DNA of 64,000 nt, from NCBI GenBank assembly GCA_033297205.1, contig MU859160.1, forward strand, positions 62,001-126,000, in the 5' to 3' direction. Position numbers and translations under genes: made by a program. Below, piece by piece: positions 47,317 through 57,445 of this stretch. Position 1 is the stretch's first letter. Every line of letters starts with the position of its first letter. Source of the DNA: Pseudoneurospora amorphoporcata (Eukaryota > Ascomycota > Sordariomycetes > Sordariales > Sordariaceae). The notes beneath the pieces were generated by a model, which was not told the DNA's origin, ran no database searches, and was given only the letters and a program-made list of their open reading frames with translations.

Positions 47317-48271
47317 ATGGCCGCCAACCACCCGCAAGCGGGACAAGCTCCAACAGACGATGTAAACATGACCGATGCTCAGTCCGATCAACCAACTGTA
47401 CGCTCCGTTCCTGTGACATTTCCACCCTAAGTCTGCCCGTGAACAAAACGTCCCATGGGATGAAACCATCCGTCTCTTGACGACTCGCCTTCCACGATCA
47501 TACCTGAGAATCACCTCCAGAAAGCCAACACTTTCCCTCCATCTCTCACCCTCCCGTCCCTCCCCTCCTCTTTCGCAGAAACATCACTACATCACTAACA
47601 ACCGCCCACAAATAGCAACACCAACAACACCTAATAGCCCACCAGCACATCCCCGACCGGCCCCCTCACCCTGTCTCTCCCGTCCCACTCCCCCAAATCC
47701 CCGGCCGTCCAAGTCCCACAGGAGCACACCCGACGGCAAACCAAGGACCCAGCGCGATCCGCAGCACTGCCCCTACAACGAACGGCACATCAGCCTCGAC
47801 AGGCGAAGACCAACAACCACAAGCACTACCACCGTATCACCAGCAACGGGCTGGCTCGTCACGAGCTGCTTCTGCCCATCCCCAGGATTCTGGCCAGGGT
47901 CAGCAACAGGGACCGGGATCGATGGGTACAGCAGGCATGCCCACGGAGCCGACACTTCACGGGGCGCCGGTGAGGCAGTACTTGAATACGAAAGTGACGG
48001 GACATTTGTTGGAAGGGATGAAGATGTTGGCCAAGGAACAGTATGTTTACACCCTCTTCCGTTGCACGGTCTACCTATCAAGGTTGGCTGGTGGCTTGTG
48101 GTGATGATGGTGGTGGTGGTGATGGTGATTGCTAACCAAAAATGAAACAAAACCAGACCAAAAGACCCCCTCCGAGCCCTAGGCGAATTCCTCCTCCAGC
48201 GATCGAAACAGTATGAATGTGGTGGTGGTGGTGGTGGTGGTGGTGCGAATGGAAGTTCGACTAGCGCATAG
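47317..48271 (+). CDS. sdc1: COMPASS subunit Sdc1 (DPY-30 domain protein)
   Basis: There are three exons: 47317-47397, 47616-48040 and 48157-48271, giving 206 aa. Introns of 218 and 116 nt have CTAAC branch sites (CACTAAC and GCTAAC). No single open frame shows the gene; splicing is needed. The DPY-30 motif lies at about 145-189 (start PVRQYLNTKVTGHLLEGM, end PLRALGEFLLQRSKQYE) and bridges exons 2 and 3. The first 130 residues are Pro/Gln/Ser-rich and disordered. The protein ends with a run of eight Gly from a (GGT)8 tract. DPY-30 proteins dimerise and bind the Bre2/Ash2 subunit of the Set1 complex, which methylates histone H3 Lys4 in the nucleus. The frame is continuous to the TAG at 48269. 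Exon borders are inferred, not confirmed by transcripts. Confidence 0.88.
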
Positions 48272-49135
48272 AAGGCTGGAGCTTCGAAAACCAGGACGCA
48301 TACCGGCGGAGGCCGTGTCGGGAGTCGTCACGGTTCTCCCAAGAAGGTGTACGATAAGTCTCAACTTGACAAGGTCTATACTTTTACTCTTGATCCTGAG
48401 GGTGACGTGACAATGGAAGACAATAGAGAAGGAAGCTTCGGCGTCCAGGGACAAAATGGGGAACAAAAGAGGGTACCTTTGGTCTACGTGACAGGACTAC
48501 TTGGGGGTTGTGGTGCGGTGTTGGGACCTTTTCTTCAACCCCTACTCATTACTTCCAAGTAGGCGGATAACATTTCATGAAAATTGATTCTGATAGTGAC
48601 GTAACAACAGAAGAGGGAGAAGGAAGCTCCAGCGTTCAGAAAAACGGTGAGCACAAGACAGCATATGGTCTACGGAGCAGAACAACGAGGAAGACATATC
48701 AAGAAAGGGATCAATTATGGCTAGGAAACGGCGTTTTCGCGTCAAAAGTGATCAAGAGATAAACAAGAGAACAGCGTTTGAGGCAAGAGGTTAGAGGACT
48801 TTGTATTTTTCATAACAAACCCCTCCACTGACTTCGTCTTCATCCTGGGTGCTGCTAGATATCTGACTAGCACATGATTTGCGCATGTTAAGCAGCAAAA
48901 AAACCACATCCCACGCTCCCTTCTCTGCAGTGATTCCGAGAATGTAAGTTTCCTTTCCATTCCTCCCCCAACGTCCTTTTCACTTTGTGTGGATCGACCA
49001 GACGTCATGCCGCGTAGCTAGCTAAGCATGCTGCAAAAGAAGACACCCAGTAGATAGCCGACGAAAAATCACGCCATCTCGACTCTGCTGCTGTCCACCC
49101 TTTTTCACCAAAATCTCGCGGCGCGTGCTCTACGC
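48272..49135. other. Convergent intergenic region sdc1/rps13 with a degenerate tandem duplication
   Basis: This holds the 3' ends of two convergent genes. Two similar segments, about 48390-48475 and 48585-48660, share GTGACGT-ACAA and GAAGGAAGCT blocks and encode related peptides on the plus strand (a GDVTMEDNREGS-like motif versus SDVTTEEGEGSS). Neither belongs to a known family. Confidence 0.5.
48390..48660 (+). repeat. Degenerate tandem duplication downstream of sdc1
   Basis: Two units about 195 bp apart are alike in DNA and in one plus-strand translation (D-V-T, acidic stretch, G-S, V-Q, N-G-E). They could be a short duplicated non-coding segment or the remains of a small coding repeat. 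Confidence 0.4.
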
Positions 49136-50072
49136 TTAGGAGACGATGGTGGAGGCAGTGGAAGACTCGTACTTCCAGGTGGGGGGGAGGACACCGACGG
49201 TCTTGTAGTAGCGGGCAAGACGGTGGATACGGGACTCAATGAGAATGAGGCGGAACTTGGAGTCCTTGTCCTTGCGGTTGCGCTCGAGGTGCTTGCGGAC
49301 GGCAACAGCCTATTTGTCATAGAATGTTAGTAACCCAGTGGGAAATGACGTCCTGGCAAAGCCATAGGCGGGTGTTTCTTACCTTCTTGATGAGCATGTA
49401 CAGGTCCTCCGGGAGATCGGGGGCAAGGCCTGTAAATAGCATCACTCTGTCAGCCAATCTGACCAAACAGAGGCATATGCGTCTTTGACATGTTGTATGT
49501 TTCCCAGCTCTTTCTTCTCGTTTCTTTCTGCGTCTGGCGCTCATGTCCCATATCGTCCATCCCGTCACGCGGTGCGCACTTCAAGGCTATACGCGTGACT
49601 AGCGGTCGAGAGCTGTGAAAGCTTCGCGGGACATGTAGCCCATCCGCATCGAGTTTCGAGTTTTGAGGGCCGGTTCAAGTTCGGGAATATCGTTGCGATT
49701 CGTTTGTTCGTTTCGCTTCGCGTGTGCAAATTCAGGGGAATTCGTCGGAGTAATAGGCAGTCATACCGTTGGACTTCAGGATACGAAGGATCTTGTTACC
49801 TGCAGAACCACCACCGTCAGCACTTCACGTCCGTCATCGCCAATTCTCGAGGACTCTGGATTCAACATACCAGTGACAACCTTGACCTGGGCAACACCGT
49901 GGGAGTCACGGAGGATGACACCAATCTGGGAGGGGGTAGCACCCTTCTTGGCGAGCTTGCAGATCTGGTCGACGACCTGCTCGGGGGTGGTCTTGAGCCA
50001 CGAGGGGGGGTTGCGCGAGTAGGGGATCGCGGAGGCAGAAATGCCCTTGCCCTTGGAGTGAAGACGGCCCAT
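49136..50072 (-). CDS. rps13: 40S ribosomal protein S13 (uS15)
   Basis: There are four exons: 50072-49871, 49799-49767 (33 nt), 49429-49383 (47 nt) and 49309-49136, giving 151 aa, the usual eukaryotic length. Introns are 71, 337 and 73 nt. The protein starts MGRLHSKGKGISASAIPY and ends with the conserved RIHRLARYYK block plus a YES-STAS tail. uS15 binds 18S rRNA in the body of the small subunit and is needed for early 40S assembly. Two internal exons under 50 nt make simple frame scans miss half the gene. The 337-nt second intron could host a snoRNA, as ribosomal-protein introns often do, but I see no clear C/D box pair there. Confidence 0.96.
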
Positions 50073-51246
50073 TGTGGATGATTTGGTGGTGCTGCGGTTG
50101 TCGGGGGAGTGACTTCGGCTGGCTTGTCGTCGACAGAGAAGTACGAAGAAAATATCACCGGGCGGTTTGGCGGTCGTGCGATATTCGCTGTGGGCTGGGA
50201 AAATTCCCTTGCTTAGTCAGACGGTTAGGGTCAGCGATCTGATTGGCTGCCGAGCACAGTAATGGTTCCATATTCACGTGAGTGGGGACCTGACTTGAAC
50301 TTTTCTCGCTTGGCATTTCGCGCCAGCCCGCGTCTGCTCCTCCAAGCATAAAAAAAGTCTCCCAGCAAACTTTCCCGCAAGTTCACGCCTTGAACCTTCT
50401 CCAATCATCGCCAGGTCGGCCGTCGGTCCGTTTGCACCATGTTGTTCGACAGCATTTGGTCATGATCTCCAGAGACATGTGTTATTGCAGTCCTGCCATT
50501 TTCGGTTTCTTCTGAAGCTGGGCAGTATCAGGAACCATGATCATGACGACCGACCTGGTATTTTACTCATTTGGTAAGTTCTCACTGCTTTCTTCACATC
50601 TCCCCTCCGAGCCTCCTTATCCTGATGATACACACTTTTTACATTTTTTTCTGGTACCTCTTATGTTAAGGTCCTTCGGGACTTGATGAATTAAACGGAC
50701 TTCTGAAACAATGGCTCTCGCAACCTTTCTTGTTATGGCACAATTGGAGATGAGCTCAGGCTAACATTGCCTCAGATTTAGGAGTATCTTTTCTATCCTT
50801 GAGATTTTGAGGCCGTCACGGCACGTAGCGCCCTGCGCGTTAACGGTTGTCGCGTCGTCACTGGTGTTGGTTGGCAAACCTGGACATCTAGAATAGGATA
50901 ATGATCATGAAGTAACCCAAATGCCAGTTCCCTTGTTGATTGATGATATAGCGTGGACGTGTTTGGCATGCAATCCATCAGAACCACACTTGCGTAGATC
51001 GGAACTGTTGACTTCTTCTGTTTTTGAGCGCCCTGACGATACCTGCGGCTGAATCCCCATCAATATCTGTACATGCCGCTACGACTCCTACGATGACTTC
51101 AAGGAGATGACCGAACCTTGGTACCAATGACGTTGTTCTAACTGTTTCCACGTCATCAACCATAAAACCAGGCTGTACCATGAACGGTTGCTGCTCTCTC
51201 TTTCCATACAGATAGACATATCCCTTCTGCAACTGCCTGCCTTTCT
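50073..51246. other. Region between rps13 and the U2AF large subunit
   Basis: This should hold the rps13 promoter and the 3' UTR of the U2AF gene, since both genes point left. Nothing coding is supported. A CT-rich stretch near 50580-50660 is notable only by composition. Confidence 0.5.
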
Positions 51247-53238
51247 TTACCAGGCATTGACATCAAAGTTCTCCTAAAATAATTGTCAGCATACCTGAGC
51301 GAGCAAAGCAGAACAAAGCAGAGGATACTAACCTCAGGGAAGTATGTTGCAACCACCGTACGGTCAGCGAACTTCCTTCCCGCCAACGACTTGAGGGCCT
51401 TTGTTGCTTGGTCGGAGTTTTCGTATTTGATGTAAATCTTGCCAACGCCGGCAGACTGCCTGCTTCCGCCCGTGGGCCTGGGAATCTTCAAGGAAACTAT
51501 AGTTCCGAACTTCTCGCATTCTTCCTGGACGTCATCGCGAATTTCTGAAAAGCACATGTTAGCATCTTGGAACAGTTCAAGTGACTGGAACGTAGAACAA
51601 ACCTTCGTAGTCGTCGTTGTCCATCAACTCATCCGCCGTAACCATGTTCAGGAGCTGCACGACCCTGCTAACGTCGCCATCCAAGGAGGTGGTACCAGCA
51701 AGCATGGACATGGCGTTCACACTCAGTTCTCCGGCAACTTGTTGAATACCGTAGCTGGCCTTTTGAACCTTGAGCGCCCTATCGCCTAGCATCATGTTGT
51801 TAAGGCCGTCAATAGCGACAGATGTGACCGTAGAGTCGTGATACTCGCAGAATGCGATACCCCTCGACTCCTCTGTGTGCTTATCCTTGACCAATACAAA
51901 GGACTTGAGCTTGCCAAAAGCAACCAAGAGCTCCATGATCTGTTCTTCGGTGAGGTACGCGGGGATGTTGGTGACGCTGATCTTGTTGGGGCTGTCGATG
52001 ACAATGCTGGAGGGAACCTCCGAATCGGGGTCGTAGTTGGGGTCCTCGACAATTGCGGGCACGATGTAGTCCTTTGGCCTGCGAATCTTGAGACCACCGG
52101 CGCCAGCAGCACCATTGGCATCGTCGGCCTCCATGGCGATACCATCAAGGGCCAAAGCGACTGTCGCATCCGGGCTATTCCTGAACTCGACCATGGCGAA
52201 GCTGTGGTCGGGGGATATTTGGCACTGAACGCAAGGATCCAGGCTATCGATGACGTTTAGGCCATTAAGTTGAAGGTTGAAGAAGCCCAACAGGCTCTCG
52301 TCGGTAGCTGACGGTGGGATATTCGAAACAATAAGACGCTTGCTCTGGCGGGAGTTCGTCGGCTTCAGAGCGGCGCTGTTAACGGCTCCTCCTGGCTGGG
52401 TCATGAAGGCCTGCAGCTTAGTCGGGTCCATGGCCTGTTGTCGTGGCGCGCCGGGTAATGGGAACATGCCCGAGAGCTTGGCCTGCTCGGCAGTGACGTT
52501 GCCGTATCCGGGAGGCTTGATATCCCACTGTGTCATGCGCCTCTTCCGCTCCAGAACGGGAACGACATCGGTCAAGTCGGGTGTCGGTTCCCTCTTCTTG
52601 GGGGGCGGCGAGACACTCCTCCTGCGCTCCCTGTCCGCCTCTCTGTCCCTTCTGCCTCCACCGCGGCGATCGTCTCCTCCCATCACGACGTCGCGATCTC
52701 TTTCCCGGCGACGGCCGCCTTCATCATCGTCCCGTCGGCTGCGGCCTCCACGCTCGGCCCCGCGGTCAGCGCCACGGTCAGCGCCACGGTCCGCACCACG
52801 ATCGGCGCCCCTGTCACGATCCCACTCCCTCTCAGCACGATCGGGTCCACGACGGTCGCGGCCAGAGTATCTGTCTTCTCGCTCGCGGTCGCGGTGGCTG
52901 CGGCTCGATGAATAAGCGTCGAAATCGCCGTCTTCGCGACGGGGTCGGCTGCTGCGGTAGTCGGCGGGAGAACGGGAGCGTCTGCGACCACTGCCTCGGT
53001 CACTACGATCTCCACGGTCACGTCTGTCATCGCGGTCGCGTCTCGAAGACTGGTGCTCGGTTAGCTCAGGACGGCAGCAATTACCGATGTCAGCTTTGTG
53101 TACGAGGCGCACTTACCGGATAGTCGCGAGACGAACCGTGTCGGCCGCTGTCTGTTTCGCCACGGTTAAGTTGAGATTCTAGCGGGTAGCCACGGTCAGT
53201 GCCAACATACCTCTGGAGGAATAGGTGTCCCCGTTCAT
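51247..53238 (-). CDS. U2AF large subunit (U2AF65), 3' splice-site recognition factor
   Basis: There are five exons: 53238-53211 (28 nt), 53151-53117 (35 nt), 53049-51603, 51544-51333 and 51273-51247 (27 nt), giving 582 aa. Residues 1-190 are an Arg/Asp/Ser-rich RS-like domain with a DRGA tetrapeptide repeat (about 101-120). A QWDIKPPGY motif (W196) is the ligand that binds the small U2AF subunit. RRM1 (about 258-342) and RRM2 (about 376-452) bind the polypyrimidine tract. The C-terminal UHM carries the GRKF loop that takes Trp ligands of SF1 and SF3B1, and the protein ends in an FDVNAW tail. It acts in the nucleus in early spliceosome assembly. For intron 1 I chose the 59-nt form; a 32-nt form also keeps frame but is implausibly short. 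SF3B1 is encoded about 4 kb downstream. Confidence 0.93.
52753..52812. repeat. 12-bp coding minisatellite (DRGA tetrapeptide)
   Basis: Five tandem units encode Gly-Ala-Asp-Arg in the RS-like domain of the U2AF large subunit (residues about 101-120); the last has Glu in place of Asp. The DNA units are near-identical, so copy number probably varies between strains. It adds charged, disordered sequence and does not touch the RRMs. Confidence 0.8.
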
Positions 53239-53761
53239 GGTCAAACACAGATCTCGTTAAGTATAAAAGAGACGGTACGAGATGGTTGCGCCAAAGAAGC
53301 GGGAAATCGGTTTAGGGTGGTTTGATGAAATGGAAAGTGGCTTCGCTCGGAGCTTCCAATTGCGAGTTTCCGTCGTTGATCGCGAGGCTGCAACCTTTTC
53401 CAGCTGGCCGTTGCTGTTACTGCAGGGGACGCTTGCCCTGTTTTGGTCTAGGTACCTAGCGCATTTGTTTCCGTGCATTCGGGTCCACCCATTCGTTCGC
53501 AAGGAGACGCCCTGGCGTGGCTCGTGGCAACACATCCTCCAGCAGCTGGGCCCTATCGCAGTGCACTTTACAGTGCCTCCTTCCGCTATCGATTACCTGA
53601 GCCGGAGCCGGAGTTCCTTCGAGGGCCATGAGGAACAGAATCGAATCCATCAGCTTGCACTTGAAGTGATCACGACAAGGTCTTATGGCGTAAACGCTTT
53701 TTTCTTAAACTCTTATACCTTTTCTCAACTCGTGTGTAAAGTACGCAAAGTGTGAGTCTAC
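53239..53761. promoter_or_regulatory. Divergent promoter region U2AF/ogg1
   Basis: These 523 bp lie between two divergent starts. A 157-codon plus-strand frame (53282-53755) covers nearly all of it in the same phase as ogg1, ending 6 nt before the ogg1 ATG. It has no recognisable domain and overlaps what must be promoter, so I do not call it a gene. Confidence 0.5.
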
Positions 53762-55186
53762 ATGGCAGCTCAAAAAGTCTCAGAATGGCGCAAACTGCCC
53801 GTCAGTCTCACGGAGCTTTGCATTGAAACCACACTTCGATGTGGCCAGTCCTTCAGATGGCGGAAGATAAATGAACAATGGTCTGGCTCCTTCCATTTCC
53901 TCATTTAAATTACCAAATCCTAACAGTTTCCCAGGCATTGCGTCCTCCAAGGCCGCCTCATCTCCCTACGCCAAGATCCCACCCATCTTCACTACAAAGT
54001 GACATGGCCTACAACAACTCCCACCAAACATGAAGACCCCCAAAACTTCGGAGCCGAAGACGACACCCCCTCCCTCCTGCACAGCTACTTCGCCCTCTCC
54101 CGCTCTCTCACCACCCTCTACGCCCAATGGTCCCTCTCCGACGCCAACTTCGCCCGTCGCGCGCCCGCCTTCACGGGGATCCGCATCCTCAATCAGGACG
54201 CCTGGGAGACGCTGATCTCCTTCATCTGCAGCAGCAACAACAACATTTCGCGCATCAGCCAGATGGTGTTGAAGCTGTGTACGCACTATGGTCCTTATGT
54301 GGCCACCGTGGAGGGTGAAGCGTTTCATGATTTCCCTGGCCCGGAGGCGTTGGCGGGTGAAGGGGTTGAGGCCCATCTGAGGGAGCTGGGGTTCGGGTAT
54401 AGGGCTAAGTACATTGCTGAGACGGCGGGATGCGTGGCGCAGGTTTACGGGGAGAAGTGGTTGCTGAGGCTGAGGGATCCGGGTGTTCCTGCGTTGGGGG
54501 CGACTACTGAGGAGGCTGGTGCTTCGGTGAAGAAGGAAGAAGGGGCAGAAGAGAAGAAGAAGCCTGTTGATGGTGATTCCAAGGTTGACTTGGATGAGGA
54601 TCCACCGACGTATAAGAAGGCTCATGCAGCTTTGCTGGCTTTACCGGGCGTTGGCCCTAAGGTGTCGGATTGTGTGTGCTTGATGGGTCTCGGCTGGGGA
54701 GAGTCCGTCCCGATCGATACGCATGTTTGGCAGATTGCCCAGAGAGACTATAACTTTGGTGGGAAAGGGGGTGCAAAGACTAAGACGCTCAACAAAACCA
54801 TGTATGAGGCCGTGGGCGACCATTTCAGGGAGATCTGGGGCCCCCAGGCTGGTTGGGCACAGAGTGTCCTCTTTACTGCGAATCTCAAGTCGTTCTCGGA
54901 ACAAGCAGCGGTGGTAAAGAAGGAGGGGGTGGTGAAAGTTGAAGAGGAGACCCAGGAAGAGACGGTTACGACTGCTGAGGCCGTGACCAAACCAGAAAAG
55001 AAGAAAGGGGTGGTGGTCAAGGTTGAGAAAAGTGAAGAGATCGTCGCCACAACGTCAGCGGTGAAGTCCAGGAAACGGAAAACGGTTGCTGCAGAAGTAC
55101 TACCGAAATCCGAGCCGGACGCCGCCGTCCAGACGACAACAACTCGGACGTTACGGTCGAGCAAAAGGATAAAGAGCCAAGTCTGA
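53762..55186 (+). CDS. ogg1: 8-oxoguanine DNA glycosylase/AP lyase (OGG1)
   Basis: There are two exons, 53762-53880 and 53935-55186, giving 456 aa. The 54-nt intron has an unusual GTCTGG donor but a good CCTAAC branch site. The N-terminus has the GQSFRW segment. The HhH-GPD core has S-S-N-N-N-I-S-R-I (about 139-147), and the catalytic Lys282 in LPGVGPK with Asp301 in VPIDTHVW; their spacing (19) equals human K249/D268. The enzyme cuts out 8-oxoguanine opposite C and nicks the abasic site, in nucleus and possibly mitochondria. A charged Glu/Lys-rich insert (about 230-262) splits the core just before the HhH. The C-terminal 100 residues are Lys/Val/Thr-rich with a likely nuclear signal (SRKRK and SSKRIK). 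Confidence 0.94.
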
Positions 55187-55262
55187 GTGCAGAATTGCCG
55201 CTGACAGGTTCGTATGCTACCACTTAACATATACCATTTAGGATCAATCCCAATCTCTGGAT

Positions 55263-56923
55263 TTACCTCCTCAGTAAACCAACTTTCCACTCCTTGAATA
55301 CCCGTTCGGCGGTAGGCAGCAGGCAGTTACTCCTGTCTAAATGTTGCAAGACCTCCTTGATAGCCTTTACCGGAATGTTCACCTCCTGGGCATCGCCAGT
55401 GAGCGAATCCAGCATACGATCAGCCTCCTCTCGAGAAACCAAACGGTAAAGCAGTTTGATAGCCGAAATACCCCTTCCAGCTCCTGGTCTCGTGGCGGCT
55501 GCCTCAGTGGCAGATGATGCATACACGATACCGCTGTTGAGCACCCATATGTGGACAACTTTGTCCTTCCCTACCCCGTCTTCCTCTGTGGTCGCAATTG
55601 TCTCTGTAATGGGAAGAAGCAGTGACTTTGAGGACCCTGATCGCGCTATGGTGGAAATAAGGGTTGCGGCGAGACATTCTTCAAGTCCCGGGCTAAGGTT
55701 GGAGAAAGAGTTGCAGGAGATCTGCCACTTTAGAAGCGTAACCGCGGCTGTCCGGAAATTGTAAAAGCCAAGTTGGGCTTGACAGGAAGGGCAAAACACG
55801 TTGAGGCTCCGGATCTGGCTGCTGCTTTCGTCTGAAGCAACAGTCTGTCTGTCTGATGATCCATGCTCAGGGGTGGAGAGAGAATACTAGAGAGGCAAGG
55901 TAGTCAGCACTAACTGACGTCGTAGGGGAAGGTTTACTAGCATGGGGAAGAGAAGGTTATGTTCCTCCAGTTGATCCCAGAGCATTTAGGACTTGACAAT
56001 GATCTGGCGAAATGCGGAGGTTCAGTCCATCATCTACCGATCGGAAGCGCCCCGTCACAAAAAGTGAGGTTCGTCAACCACTCGGTATCCCGGAGAAGCA
56101 GGGGACAGACTTTGCTTAATTTTGGGCAGTTGTATCGGTATCCATGCCATTGAGAGGCCGAGGCCGACTTGGCTACCTTCTTGATGCCCCGAGTGGTTAA
56201 GATCTAGAGGGACGCATTCGAGACGATGAGTTGACTAAGTCGTGAGCATGCTACATATGGACTTACTATGATGTTGGAACAGTCCCGCTCGACGAATAAT
56301 AGCGTTGTCAAATCAACGAACCCAACACTTTGTTGCGCCGAGATGAGGGAGCTCGCTCCATATCCTCGAGCTGCAAGACTCGTATCGTCCGCTTTGGCAT
56401 TCTGCCCGGTGGTAGCAACGCCGTTTGCCTTGTCGTGGTGGTGGTAGTCATCATGATCATGATCGTGATCATCAGGTTTGTGGCAGTGCCAAAACTCCAT
56501 CATCTCAGCCCAGTTCTCACTCGGGAGGTCTTTCCAGACCTTGACGACACCTTGGTTGACAACAACGCCATGGCATTGTCTACAGGCGACTTGGGACCCG
56601 GCTTTCAAATCAGTGGCAGTCCAAGTCGACGAGTCTGCCGACGATGCATCCGCATTTTTTGCTTGACCTAACGGTAGCCTCCAGGAGAGCGTAGAGGCGC
56701 CAGGCCTTTGAATGGGCAGGCTTGCACCGCTAAGGGCTACCTTCGAGGGTAGACGTAATGTGTGTGACTGTCCGTGGTGGTTGAGCTCGACATTCTCCCC
56801 ATCTGCTGCCACCACTACTCGCGTCGACGCATCGCTCGCAGAGCCCAGTGAAATGGCAAGGGATATCTGACGAATATGTGAAAGGAACTCGGCGTAGAGC
56901 AGCGGTGCAGGTTGGGATGTCAT
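55263..56923 (-). CDS. UBE3D-like E3 ubiquitin ligase (HECT-like, E2-binding)
   Basis: The simplest model has two exons, 56923-56267 and 55886-55263, giving 426 aa with a 380-nt phase-0 intron (GTAAGT donor, GCTGAC branch, CTCTAG acceptor). The family signature runs through both: CRQCHGVV, then LPSENW followed by FWHCHKP, then VGFVDLTTLL, CPSCQAQLG, an HIWVLNSG strand, AIKLLYRL and a C-terminal leucine-rich helix. These match human UBE3D in order. UBE3D-type proteins bind E2 enzymes such as UBE2C and act as E3 ligases; targets here are unknown. I start at 56923 because it fits the family; the frame is open to an ATG at 57013. A short run with a DDHDHDHDDYHHH-like His/Asp tract lies after FWHCHKP. 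The long intron contains coding-like stretches and may hide an extra exon. Confidence 0.8.
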
Positions 56924-57445
56924 GTCGGTCGAGATGGGGATGAAGTGAGGTTGTGAATGTGAGATGGAGGTTGTGGAAAGTGCAAGCTCCCCACATGGAA
57001 ATGTAAGCTCCATGGAAACTCGTCGAGGTCTGGACTGCTTACCTAATGTACTTGGAGCGCCACTTAAAGTGGAAACTTCAGGTGCAGCCTTGCCAAGCCC
57101 GTGTCAGCGCACTTGCTCACGTCCCGTCACCAAAGGTCGCTGGCCCAAAATTTCAGGGAAGGCTTGTGCACCGCATCCACTGCGACAGTCTTCAGCCGAC
57201 ACCTGCATCCTTCTGCCTCCATCGTCTTTCTTCTGATAGCTTATAACGACAAGTGTCAATTGTCAACGTCAACTGCCCCGTCGGTTACCATATTTTATAC
57301 CACCCAACAGCCCACGGGCAGCGCCACTTCATCACGGTCCAAATCCCCCACGACTATCTCTACCGTCAATCACCCCCCGCGGCGCGCTGGACTTTATCAC
57401 GACAACCCCAACCTGACATGACACGAGGAGGATACGGCCAGCACC
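56924..57445. promoter_or_regulatory. Divergent promoter region UBE3D-like/SF3B1
   Basis: These 522 bp lie between two divergent starts and hold both promoters. The part just before 57446 is C- and A-rich, as fungal leaders often are. I see no TATA box. Confidence 0.5.

Noticed and set aside
47477..48145. 222-codon plus-strand open frame over sdc1
   Set aside because: It is an off-frame shadow of sdc1 exon 2; the DPY-30 motif lies in the other frame.
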